Part shown: one piece after another, positions 1-6,503 of the stretch | How the letters are laid out: each line of letters opens with the position of its first letter | How positions within the stretch are numbered: position 1 is the stretch's first letter | NCBI GenBank assembly: GCA_964230965.1 | Contig: CAXRJA010000088.1 | Location: 1 to 11,676, forward strand | From: UBA8290 sp964230965 | GTDB taxonomy: Bacteria; Bacillota_I; Bacilli_A; Acholeplasmatales; Acholeplasmataceae | Direction: 5' to 3' | DNA: 11,676 nt | The notes under the pieces: model-generated | The model's database searches: none | Told to the model about the DNA's origin: nothing | The model's input: the letters and a program-made list of their open reading frames with translations, nothing else | Position numbers and translations under genes: made by a program

Positions 1-410
1 ATCAAACTAAGGAAGATATCTCCTTCTCTTAATGTAAAAATATTCCCTACAAGAAGAGATTCAATGGATACATTGAAATTGGCACTTGTTTTTACTAATA
101 TCAATCCAATGGCAAAAGCAACAGAGCTTACAATGCCGATAGAAACATCCCCTTGAAGTTTTATTTTTGTAGATAAATATTGGATGAGCACACTTGAAGC
201 CACAACGAACGGGATTGCCAACCATAAAGGTTGATCAAAAAATAACAATCCAATCACAAAACCAGTGAAACTTACATGTGATAATCCATGTGCAATCATT
301 CCTTGTTGATTAAGTACTAAAAAAGGACTTATTAGAGATGCCGAAATAGATAATATAACACCTATCAATAGTGCGTTTTGAAGAAACGTATATGTAAAAA
401 AATCAATCAT
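1..410 (-). CDS. znuB: Metal (zinc-type) ABC transporter permease, ZnuB/AdcB family, partial (N-terminal 136 residues)
   Basis: Integral membrane permease of a high-affinity metal importer; the C-terminal half lies beyond the left edge. Reading leftward from the ATG at 410, the protein starts MIDFFTYTFLQNALLIGVIL and shows four hydrophobic stretches at roughly residues 11-33, 47-57, 61-77 and 88-106. The segment HGLSHVSFTG (41-50) matches the conserved (D/H)xLSHxSxxG element of the ABC-3 (ZnuB/TroC/MntB) permease family. The ATG lies inside the end of the ATPase gene (shared bases 403-410, ATGATTGA), with GAAGGA 8 bases upstream on the minus strand, so the two genes are translationally coupled. 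The family is secure. Zinc rather than manganese is inferred from the His-rich binding protein and the operators in the same operon. Confidence 0.9.
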   Translation of the reverse strand, partial: MIDFFTYTFLQNALLIGVILSISASLISPFLVLNQQGMIAHGLSHVSFTGFVIGLLFFDQPLWLAIPFVVASSVLIQYLSTKIKLQGDVSIGIVSSVAFAIGLILVKTSANFNVSIESLLVGNIFTLREGDIFLSL

Positions 411-1044
411 GTTGATGTCCTTCATGAGAGAAATTTTCATAAGCATTGAACTCACCAAAAAATTTCATACTCTGGTCAATATATAAGACTTTACAGTCTT
501 TTTTTACAATATCTGTAAGATCATGTGTGACATGAATGATGGTCATTTTATGTGTTTTTTGAAGGTGATGAAGCAGTTGTAAAAAAGATTCTCTAAATGT
601 TGGATCGAGTGCACTTGTAGGCTCATCTAAGATAAGAACTTCAGGATTTAATAGGAGTGCACGAATAAGAAAAATGCGTTGTTTTTGTCCGCCTGATAAA
701 TGTTTCATTGCTGATTTTTTATAGGGTGTCATTTGCATCATATCTAACCAACCATTGATATCAGCATCACTTTTTGAAATATTTTTTAATACTTCCTCAA
801 CGCTCATTGGCACATGATCAGAAACATGTAATGCTTGAGGTAAGTACCCAATGTGAGCGGTATCCATCTGAATAGAACCACTTGTTGGCTCTAATAAATT
901 GACCATGAGTCTGATCAGTGTCGATTTACCGCTGCCATTCGGTCCAACAATATGAAGAAAATCACCTTTATCAATTGAAAAAGTGATATCTTTAAGTGCT
1001 TCATATTGACCAAAAGTCATGTGTATTTGATTAACGTGTACCAT
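403..1044 (-). CDS. znuC: Metal (zinc-type) ABC transporter ATP-binding protein, ZnuC/AdcC family
   Basis: Cytoplasmic ATPase that powers the adjacent permease. All ABC motifs are present in the 213-residue product: Walker A GPNGSGKS (34-41), Q-loop Q70, signature LSGGQ (116-120), Walker B LILDEP (137-142) and the H-switch His174 (HVTHD). The protein ends in a small His-rich tail (HEGHQHD). I chose the ATG at 1044 because GAGG sits about 6 bases upstream of it and the protein then begins MVHVNQIHMTFGQYEAL, as expected for the family. A longer reading from TTG at 1062 adds only MSLRKI and lacks a ribosome site at the right distance. The start overlaps the last 14 bases of the lipoprotein gene and the end overlaps the permease start by 8 bases, so all three genes form one unit. 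Substrate specificity is inferred from the neighbours. Confidence 0.93.
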   Translation of the reverse strand: MVHVNQIHMTFGQYEALKDITFSIDKGDFLHIVGPNGSGKSTLIRLMVNLLEPTSGSIQMDTAHIGYLPQALHVSDHVPMSVEEVLKNISKSDADINGWLDMMQMTPYKKSAMKHLSGGQKQRIFLIRALLLNPEVLILDEPTSALDPTFRESFLQLLHHLQKTHKMTIIHVTHDLTDIVKKDCKVLYIDQSMKFFGEFNAYENFSHEGHQHD

Positions 1045-2011
1045 AATTTTCCTCAATGACAAGTTTTATATTTTGGATATTGTTTTCAAAAATATCAAAC
1101 AATGTGACATTATTTTCAAAGTCTTGTTGACTAATATTATGGAATTGGTGTAACTCGTAGTAGGATACTGTTTGGTTTTGTTCTAAAAGTGCAGATTGAA
1201 TTGTAATTGCAGCAAGTGGATCCTGATCAAATACCGGTTCAATAAAGAATGCTTTTATATTGTTCGTTATCAAAGCATCTATAAAACTTGATAACTCTAA
1301 AGATGATAATTCAGCATCAGGAATAAAATCAGGAAATAATGACACGATGTCCAATCCAAAATATTCCCCAAATTCAGCCATCGCATTATGTCCAGCGATA
1401 TATAATGTCAGCGTGTCATTGTTGTAAGCAGTTAAAAAGTTTTCTAGATCATCTACATGTGATTCGAGCGTCTCAATATATGCATTAGCATTTTCTGTAA
1501 AGAGGTCAGCAGATAAAGGTTTGATTTCAATCAGGTGTGCAAGGATTACATTTACCATATCTTCCATTGTATGCGGGTTTGTCCAAAAATGTACATCATG
1601 TTCATCATCATCATGTTCATCATCATGTTCATCATCATGTTTATCATCATCATGTTCTTCATGTGCATGCTCATGATGTTCTAAGTCAAGTTCGAGTTCC
1701 AAATTCAAAACAAGAGTCTGTGTAAGGGATATATCATCTACCCAATTTTCCAATTCATCGGATGTGTATATGAATAACTCTGAGGATTCTATGTATTGTC
1801 GATCTTTTGATGTGATTTCATAGCTATGAGGGTCTGTGCCAAAAGGCAAGACGTTTTTCACACTCATTTCATCTCCAACAATTGCTTTTGCGATATCATA
1901 TTGAGGAAATAAGGTTGTGACAATTTGGTAGACATCCCTATCATTATTTTGACAGCTTGCCAAAAGCATAGTGGATATAATCAACATGATTACTAGTATA
2001 TATTTTTTCAT
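1031..2011 (-). CDS. znuA: Zinc-type ABC transporter substrate-binding lipoprotein, ZnuA/AdcA family
   Basis: Extracytoplasmic lipoprotein that captures metal for the ABC importer. It has a type II signal peptide: MKKYI, a hydrophobic core, and lipobox LLASC with Cys20 as the predicted lipidated residue. Cluster A-I family signatures are clear: PHSYE (metal ligand His62), HFWTNP (His141), AGHNAMAEF (His208) and FFIEPVFD (acidic ligand region near Glu258). Between the first two ligands lies a loop of alternating His and Asp/Glu (about 111-141), typical of zinc-specific members. It is the first gene of the operon. Two ATGs in tandem (2014 and 2011) follow AAGAGG; the second has the better spacing of 7 bases and gives the canonical MKK start (326 residues). 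An in-frame ATG at 2059 lies inside the proximal operator and is unlikely to be used. Confidence 0.93.
   Translation of the reverse strand: MKKYILVIMLIISTMLLASCQNNDRDVYQIVTTLFPQYDIAKAIVGDEMSVKNVLPFGTDPHSYEITSKDRQYIESSELFIYTSDELENWVDDISLTQTLVLNLELELDLEHHEHAHEEHDDDKHDDEHDDEHDDDEHDVHFWTNPHTMEDMVNVILAHLIEIKPLSADLFTENANAYIETLESHVDDLENFLTAYNNDTLTLYIAGHNAMAEFGEYFGLDIVSLFPDFIPDAELSSLELSSFIDALITNNIKAFFIEPVFDQDPLAAITIQSALLEQNQTVSYYELHQFHNISQQDFENNVTLFDIFENNIQNIKLVIEENYGTR
1594..1657 (-). repeat. 12/15-bp tandem microrepeat encoding the His/Asp metal-binding loop
   Basis: On the plus strand, units of ATCATCATGTTC (12 bases) alternate with units carrying one extra ATC (15 bases), starting near 1594 and degrading after 1657. 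Read on the minus strand they encode EHDD and EHDDD blocks of the metal-binding lipoprotein. Unit changes come in whole codons, so slippage would alter loop length without breaking the frame. Confidence 0.85.
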
Positions 2012-2041
2012 CATATTACCTCTTAACATTGTATAATTGTT

Positions 2042-2060
2042 ATTGCAAATCATTTGCAAT
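2042..2060. promoter_or_regulatory. Fur-family (probably Zur) operator, proximal copy
   Basis: ATTGCAAATCATTTGCAAT is a perfect 9-1-9 palindrome centred on 2051. Its inner part TGCAAAT-C-ATTTGCA has the 7-1-7 geometry and AAT-n-ATT core seen in Fur, Zur and PerR boxes. It lies 3 bases downstream of the -10 of the metal-transporter promoter, over the expected transcription start, where a bound repressor would block initiation. Zur is the likely regulator given the transporter type; no regulator gene is in the window. Confidence 0.82.
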
Positions 2061-2063
2061 TAA

Positions 2064-2092
2064 ATTATAACATAGTTTTCTTTACTTGCAAA
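2064..2092 (-). promoter_or_regulatory. Promoter of the zinc-transporter operon
   Basis: On the minus strand a perfect TATAAT lies at 2069-2064. A weak -35 (TTGCAA, 2091-2086, 16-base spacer; or TTTGCA one base further, 17-base spacer) is embedded in the distal operator. The predicted start near 2057 falls in the proximal operator. The poor -35 is probably a compromise with the operator sequence. Confidence 0.75.
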
Positions 2093-2101
2093 TGATTTGC
2101 A
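2087..2101. promoter_or_regulatory. Fur-family (probably Zur) operator, distal copy
   Basis: TGCAAATGATTTGCA is a perfect 7-1-7 palindrome centred on 2094. It is identical in both arms to the inner 15 bases of the proximal copy and differs only at the central base. The centres are 43 bases apart, close to four helical turns, so dimers on both sites would lie on about the same face of the DNA. It covers the -35 of the transporter promoter. Confidence 0.82.
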
Positions 2102-2126
2102 TAAAAGATAAATATATTAGTTTAGA

Positions 2127-2155
2127 TTGCCTTCGTGAAGTGTTTGTGATATAAT
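2127..2155 (+). promoter_or_regulatory. Promoter of the rimP-nusA-infB operon (extended -10)
   Basis: TTGCCT (2127-2132), a 17-base spacer, and TATAAT (2150-2155) preceded by TGA, giving an extended -10 (TGnTATAAT). It fires rightward, away from the metal operon. The -35 is only 26 bases from the edge of the distal Fur-type operator, so the two divergent promoters share one short control region. Confidence 0.8.
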
Positions 2156-2167
2156 CAAATTACTACA

Positions 2168-2190
2168 TGAGTGGGACATTGTTCCGCTCA
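2168..2190 (+). promoter_or_regulatory. Leader hairpin upstream of rimP
   Basis: TGAGTGGGA pairs with TTCCGCTCA around a CATTG loop: a 9-bp stem including two G-U pairs. It starts a few bases after the predicted transcript start and ends 9 bases before the ribosome site AGAGGG. There is no U-tract directly after it, only the mixed run ATTTTATT, so it is a poor terminator as it stands. It could be a 5' stabiliser or a site for feedback by an operon product such as NusA; that is speculation. Confidence 0.55.
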
Positions 2191-2209
2191 ATTTTATTGA
2201 GAGGGATTC

Positions 2210-2650
2210 ATGATTGAAAAATTAAAACAAAAATTAATCGAAATTATAAAACATCACCCATTTGAGTTGTACGATGTTCATCAAACAACGATATTTGGAC
2301 AACAAGGACTAGAAATTCTCGTGGACAGTGATGACGGACCAATCAACACAGAAGCACTTGAACGTTTCCATCATGAGATTTTACAATTAGATGACACATG
2401 GATTCCAGATCACTTTGTAATTGAGGTGTCATCAGTAGGCATAGAGAGGCCTTTGGAAACACATAAAGATTATGATCAAGCACTAGGAAAATATATATAT
2501 GTCGTCTCTGACTATTATAAAGGTTATGCAGATTTGATCGAGCGTCAAGAAGATATGATCACGATTGAATATTTAGAAAAAACAAAAAAAATAAAAAAAG
2601 TCATTCCATTAAAAACGATATCTGCTGCAAGAAGAGCAGTAAAATTCTAG
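2210..2650 (+). CDS. rimP: Ribosome maturation factor RimP (YlxS)
   Basis: Cytoplasmic factor for maturation of the 30S subunit. The 146-residue product has the usual RimP size and layout: an N-terminal domain carrying VIEVSSVGIERPLETHKDY (about residues 68-86), which matches the EVSSPGhxRPL signature with Val in place of the usual Pro, followed by a C-terminal SH3-like domain with GKYIYV near residues 92-97. The ATG follows AGAGGG by 4-5 bases. It is the first gene of the classic rimP-nusA-ylxR-ylxQ-infB-rbfA cluster; nusA starts 9 bases after its stop. Confidence 0.95.
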   Translation: MIEKLKQKLIEIIKHHPFELYDVHQTTIFGQQGLEILVDSDDGPINTEALERFHHEILQLDDTWIPDHFVIEVSSVGIERPLETHKDYDQALGKYIYVVSDYYKGYADLIERQEDMITIEYLEKTKKIKKVIPLKTISAARRAVKF

Positions 2651-2659
2651 GAGAATAAT

Positions 2660-3730
2660 ATGATTAGTAAAGAATTTTTCAAAAACATTGATTTAGTTGC
2701 TGAAGAAAAAGCATTAACAGTAGAACAAGTGAAAGAAGCATTTGCTCAAGGCTTAATTGCTGGATGTAAAAAAGCATTTGATGTGCGTTCTTGTCGAGTT
2801 GAATTAAAAGAAGAAAAAAATGAGCTTCTTTTATATACACAACAGCTTGTTGTCGAAGAATATTCCTTGGACAATGAAAAGAATTTTACGCAGTTACTAT
2901 TAGATGAAGCCAAAGCAATTAAAAAGACTGCAAAAGTTGGCGACATCATAGAAACGAAAGTATCGCCTCAAGATTTTGGTCATTTTGCCGTTCGTGATTT
3001 TAAAAGCAGGCTCAATGAAGCACTCATTACGATGCAAAAAGAAAACTTATTCAATTTCTTTAAAGCGATGGAAGGCAATGTTTTGTCATGCCGCGTCATT
3101 GATGTAAAAGATGACTTTTACAGATTAGATATCGGCAGGGATTTAACCACATTGCTTCCTAAAAAAGAAACTCTACCAAAAGATAATTTTCATACTGGAG
3201 ATTATGTCAAGGTATACGTATCTGAAGTAGAAATGAAAGGTAAATGGCCGAAAGTATTTGTTTCTAGAACACATAGTAATCTCATCATTAAGTTACTAGA
3301 GAACTTAATCCCTGAAATTAAAGAAGGCATCATTGAGATTATGGGTATCAGTAGAGAACCAGGAGATCGTGCAAAAATTGGACTTAAATCTAATGATCCC
3401 AAAGTCGATCCTATTGGTGCATGTGTTGGTGAAGGTGGTGCAAGAATAAAAGAAATTGTACGTGCCTTAAGTGATGAAAAAATTGATTTATTTAGATGGT
3501 CAGACAATGAGCACGAGCTCATTGCAAATGCGCTACAACCATCTGAAGTCGTTGCAGTAACGAATATTAACCCTAAAGATAAAACAGCACTAGCCATTGT
3601 ACCAGACGATCAATTATCACTTGCCATTGGTAAATTAGGTCAAAATGTGAAACTTGCTGTGCAAGCATGTGGATGGTCCATTGATATCAAATCAGAACAA
3701 AATGCTGCTATGGAAGGTATTTTATATTAA
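2660..3730 (+). CDS. nusA: Transcription termination/antitermination factor NusA
   Basis: RNA polymerase-associated elongation factor that modulates pausing, termination and antitermination. Domain order is standard for the Gram-positive form (356 residues): N-terminal RNAP-binding domain (1 to about 130), S1 domain (about 137-203, ending in VFVSRTH), KH1 (about 204-280, with SNDPKVDPIGACVGEGGARI) and KH2 (about 282-345, with VPDDQLSLAIGKLGQN and GWSIDIKSE). The KH1 GxxG loop is GEGG instead of the common GPKG, so one basic residue is replaced by acidic or neutral ones. No acidic C-terminal repeats are present, as in Bacillus. GGAG lies 8 bases upstream of the ATG. Confidence 0.97.
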   Translation: MISKEFFKNIDLVAEEKALTVEQVKEAFAQGLIAGCKKAFDVRSCRVELKEEKNELLLYTQQLVVEEYSLDNEKNFTQLLLDEAKAIKKTAKVGDIIETKVSPQDFGHFAVRDFKSRLNEALITMQKENLFNFFKAMEGNVLSCRVIDVKDDFYRLDIGRDLTTLLPKKETLPKDNFHTGDYVKVYVSEVEMKGKWPKVFVSRTHSNLIIKLLENLIPEIKEGIIEIMGISREPGDRAKIGLKSNDPKVDPIGACVGEGGARIKEIVRALSDEKIDLFRWSDNEHELIANALQPSEVVAVTNINPKDKTALAIVPDDQLSLAIGKLGQNVKLAVQACGWSIDIKSEQNAAMEGILY

Positions 3731-3741
3731 GGAAGTGTTTC

Positions 3742-4002
3742 ATGAAACATACACCACTTAGAACGTGTTTAATTACAAGAGAGAAACTCCCTAAAAACCA
3801 ATTATTACGTATCGTTAAAACAAAAGATCAAGGTGTTATTTTTGATCCATCTGGTAAAATGAATGGCCGTGGCGCATATATTAAAAACGATTTTAACGTC
3901 ATTAATAAAGCTAGGCAAATGAAATTATTAAGCAAGCATTTCGAAACAGACATCGATGCATCATTTTACGAAACTTTAGAGGCGTTGTGTCATGATGCAT
4001 AA
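3742..4002 (+). CDS. ylxR: YlxR family RNA-binding protein (DUF448)
   Basis: Small basic protein of 86 residues, always found between nusA and infB in this cluster type. Family hallmarks are PLRTCLITREKLPKNQLLRIV (residues 5-25) and DPSGKMNGRGAYI (about 36-48), with the near-invariant GRGAY. Published work on homologues links it to RNA binding and RNase P in some species; its role here cannot be read from sequence. GGAAG precedes the ATG by about 7 bases. The last 11 bases overlap the next gene, so the two are probably translated in a coupled way. Confidence 0.92.
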   Translation: MKHTPLRTCLITREKLPKNQLLRIVKTKDQGVIFDPSGKMNGRGAYIKNDFNVINKARQMKLLSKHFETDIDASFYETLEALCHDA

Positions 4003-4264
4003 CTTAGGCCTCGCTTATAAAGCAAGAAAGGTTGCTGTAGGCACTGAACTATCAATAGAAAAAATGCGTCAAAAAAAAGCAGTATTGATTGTACTTGCAA
4101 GTGATGCATCAGAAAACACGAAAAAAAAAATTAGAGACAAAGCGTCTTATTATGGCATAGACGTGATGGAATCATTAACCTCAAAACAATTATCACAATC
4201 GATTGGTAAATTAAATATCAAGGTCATTGCTATCTTGGATATGGGTTTTAAAAACATCATCTAA
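3992..4264 (+). CDS. ylxQ: YlxQ, L7Ae/L30e-type ribosomal protein-like RNA-binding protein
   Basis: A 90-residue protein of the L7Ae/L30e/S12e fold, a K-turn RNA-binding family associated with ribosomes in Bacillota. It shows NLGLAYKARKVAVGTELSIEKMRQKKAVLIVLASDASENTKKKI spread over residues 4-47, the typical start of bacterial YlxQ, and ends with VIAILDMGF. Two tandem ATGs (3992 and 3995) are possible starts; both lie inside the end of ylxR. The next gene, infB, begins 20 bases downstream. Confidence 0.9.
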   Translation: MMHNLGLAYKARKVAVGTELSIEKMRQKKAVLIVLASDASENTKKKIRDKASYYGIDVMESLTSKQLSQSIGKLNIKVIAILDMGFKNII

Positions 4265-4284
4265 TTAAAAAAGGAAGTGAACAT

Positions 4285-6123
4285 ATGCCAAAACAAAATA
4301 AACCAACAAATAAAAAATCAAATACATATCATAAACCAGCAAAGCATGCAGCAAAAAAATCTAAATCATCTGGACCGCAAATTCTTACCTATAAAGATGG
4401 TATGAATGTATCAGATGTTGCAAAAGCCATGGATGTATCAAGTGCTGTGATCATCAAGAAACTCATGCTTATGGGTATGATGACATCTGTTAATCAAATC
4501 ATAGATAGAGACACTGTTGAACTTATAGCAATAGAAGAAGGATTTGAAGTTGTTGATGAAGTGATTACAGACGTCACGAGATTTGATGAAATGGATATTG
4601 AAGATGATCCAAAAGACTTGGTGAAACGTCCACCAATTGTTACCATTATGGGACATGTAGATCACGGAAAAACAACATTGTTAGACACCATTAGAAAATC
4701 ACGTGTAGCACAATCTGAAGCAGGCGGTATTACGCAACATATCGGTGCATATCAAGTTGATTATCAAGGAGAAAAAGTCACATTTATCGATACACCAGGT
4801 CATGCTGCTTTCACAGAAATGCGTGCACGTGGTGCAAAGGTCACAGATATCGTGATTATAGTTGTGGCTGCAGATGATGGCGTGATGCCACAAACGATTG
4901 AGGCAATTGATCATGCAAAAGCTGCAAAAGTACCCATTATCGTCGCAGTCAATAAAATGGACCGTCCACAAGCAAATCCTGAAAAGGTAATGACGTCATT
5001 ATCAGAAAAAGGTTTAACACCTGAAGAATGGGGAGGACAAGTTCCTTTTGTAAAAATTTCTGCACTTAAGGGTGAAGGCATTAATCAATTATTAGAACTC
5101 ATTATTTTAGTGAGTGAGGTTGAAGAACTTAAAGCAAATCCAGAACGATTTGCACAAGGTACAGTCATTGAAGCAAGACTTGATAAAGGTCGCGGTTCAG
5201 TTGCAACCTTGATTGTAGAATCTGGGACATTAAGAGTCGGAGATTATCTTGCTTGTGGCAATACTTATGGAAAAGTCAGAACCATGGAAGATGACTTAAA
5301 AAAACGTTATAAAGAGGCGCTTCCTTCAATGCCAATTGAAATTACAGGACTGAATGAAGTCCCAAAAGCTGGAGATATTTTTAAAGCATTTGATGATGAA
5401 AAAATGACACGTCAAATTGCTGAAGAACGTCAATCACGCGATCGAGAAAAAGAACTTAAAAAACGTTCTAAAACCTCACTTGAATCCCTTATGGGAGACA
5501 TGGAATCATCTGAAAAAGAACTTAATCTCATCATTAAAGGTGATGTTAACGGATCCATTGAAGCACTTAAAGGACTCTTAGAAAAAATTGATATTGAAGG
5601 TTTCCATGTGAATGTGATTCGCGGAGAAGTTGGTGCGATATCTGAAAGTGATGTTACACTTGCAAATGCAACACAATCGATATTAATTGGATTCAATGTA
5701 AGACCTACTGCGTCTGTTAAGGCACTTGCAGATACACAAGGTGTTGAAATCAGATTATATTCGATTATTTATCGTGTTCAAGAAGATATCGAAGCTGCAC
5801 TTAAAGGTATGCTCGCACCTAAATTCGAAGAAATTGTGATTGGTCAAGCTGAAGTAAGAGAAACATTTAAAGTATCTAAAATTGGCACAATTGCTGGTTG
5901 TATCGTAACAGACGGTTCTATCATTAAAGATGCGCTTGTACGAGTGTTAAGAGATGGGATTGTTGTATATGAGGGTAAACTCGCTTCTCTAAAACGTTTC
6001 AAAGATGATGCGAAAGAAGTACGTCAAGGGTTTGAATGTGGACTCTCTATTGAAAACTTTAATGATATTAAAGTAGGAGATATTATTGAAGCGTCTAAAA
6101 TGAAGGAGATGGAGGTTGTCTAA
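4285..6123 (+). CDS. infB: Translation initiation factor IF-2
   Basis: GTPase that brings fMet-tRNA to the 30S subunit and promotes subunit joining. The 612-residue product has an IF2_N module (about 34-90) after a short basic N-terminus, then the G domain: G1 GHVDHGKT (123-130), G2 around GGITQHIGAY (147-156), G3 DTPGH (169-173), G4 NKMD (223-226) and G5 SAL (259-261), followed by domains II to IV. The N-terminal extension is about 115 residues, clearly shorter than in Bacillus, as usual for reduced genomes. AAGGAAGTGA lies just upstream of the ATG. The stop shares one base with the rbfA start (TAATG). It fits functionally with fmt further downstream, which makes its fMet ligand. Confidence 0.98.
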   Translation: MPKQNKPTNKKSNTYHKPAKHAAKKSKSSGPQILTYKDGMNVSDVAKAMDVSSAVIIKKLMLMGMMTSVNQIIDRDTVELIAIEEGFEVVDEVITDVTRFDEMDIEDDPKDLVKRPPIVTIMGHVDHGKTTLLDTIRKSRVAQSEAGGITQHIGAYQVDYQGEKVTFIDTPGHAAFTEMRARGAKVTDIVIIVVAADDGVMPQTIEAIDHAKAAKVPIIVAVNKMDRPQANPEKVMTSLSEKGLTPEEWGGQVPFVKISALKGEGINQLLELIILVSEVEELKANPERFAQGTVIEARLDKGRGSVATLIVESGTLRVGDYLACGNTYGKVRTMEDDLKKRYKEALPSMPIEITGLNEVPKAGDIFKAFDDEKMTRQIAEERQSRDREKELKKRSKTSLESLMGDMESSEKELNLIIKGDVNGSIEALKGLLEKIDIEGFHVNVIRGEVGAISESDVTLANATQSILIGFNVRPTASVKALADTQGVEIRLYSIIYRVQEDIEAALKGMLAPKFEEIVIGQAEVRETFKVSKIGTIAGCIVTDGSIIKDALVRVLRDGIVVYEGKLASLKRFKDDAKEVRQGFECGLSIENFNDIKVGDIIEASKMKEMEVV

Positions 6124-6464
6124 TGTCTATTTCTATAGAAAGACTTGCAAGCTTAATTCAAAGAGAACTTGCAACTATTGTGAATGAAGAAGTAAAAAAT
6201 AGTCAAGTTGGCTATGTGAACTTAACAGAAGTAAAAGTAACAAAAGATTTATCTTATGCAACAATCTTCTACACTGTATTATCTGATGATGATGACATTA
6301 TTAAAAAAGCGCAAGCATTGCTTGAGAAACATACATCAAAAATTAGAAAGCGACTTGCAGAAAAAATTCGTAACGTAAGAAAAATTCCAGAATTATTGTT
6401 TAAGTATGATGAAGCATTAGCATATGGAAATCATATTGATCAATTACTCAAAACAATCAAGTAA
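6123..6464 (+). CDS. rbfA: 30S ribosome-binding factor RbfA
   Basis: Small KH-type factor for late 30S maturation and cold adaptation. The 113 residues carry family features: IERLASLIQRELATIVNEE (5-23), VNLTEVKVTKDLSYATIFYTVL (about 32-53) and the C-terminal KIRNVRKIPELLFKYDEALAYGNHIDQLL. The ATG overlaps the infB stop (TAATG), with GGAGATGGAGG inside the infB end as ribosome site. It is the last gene of the operon, and its stop codon lies within the terminator stem. Confidence 0.96.
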   Translation: MSISIERLASLIQRELATIVNEEVKNSQVGYVNLTEVKVTKDLSYATIFYTVLSDDDDIIKKAQALLEKHTSKIRKRLAEKIRNVRKIPELLFKYDEALAYGNHIDQLLKTIK

Positions 6465-6480
6465 CGCAAGTTACTTTTTT
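6459..6480 (+). terminator. Short intrinsic terminator after rbfA
   Basis: AAGTAAC pairs with GTTACTT around a GCAA (GNRA) loop, 7 bp, followed by TTTT and then GTT. The stem begins in the last rbfA codon and contains its stop. It is AT-rich and the U-tract is short, so some readthrough into the next operon is likely. Confidence 0.65.
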
Positions 6481-6488
6481 GTTATAAT
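6480..6488 (+). promoter_or_regulatory. Extended -10 promoter of the priA-fmt operon
   Basis: TGTTATAAT is a perfect extended -10 (TGnTATAAT) that begins at the last T of the terminator tail. No good -35 is seen. The predicted start near 6495 would leave a leader of only about 9 bases, with GAGG (6495-6498) at its very 5' end before the ATG at 6504. Readthrough transcripts from the upstream operon may provide part of the expression. Confidence 0.6.
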
Positions 6489-6503
6489 AACATTGAGGTA
6501 AAG

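Noticed and set aside
1045..1062. Longer ATPase start at TTG 1062
   Set aside because: The added residues MSLRKI have no family support, and the GAGG site fits the ATG at 1044.
1594..1657. Possible CRISPR-like or regulatory tandem repeat
   Set aside because: Units are 12-15 bases, contiguous without spacers, and encode the His/Asp loop in frame.
1537..1725. Plus-strand reading frame rich in His and Val opposite the zinc-binding lipoprotein
   Set aside because: It is the antisense shadow of the GAT/CAT microrepeat in the real gene; no ribosome site or family resemblance.
2012..2059. Longer lipoprotein start at the in-frame ATG at 2059
   Set aside because: It would place 16 residues before the signal peptide and would start inside the operator, close to the predicted transcript start; AAGAGG fits the ATGs at 2014 and 2011.
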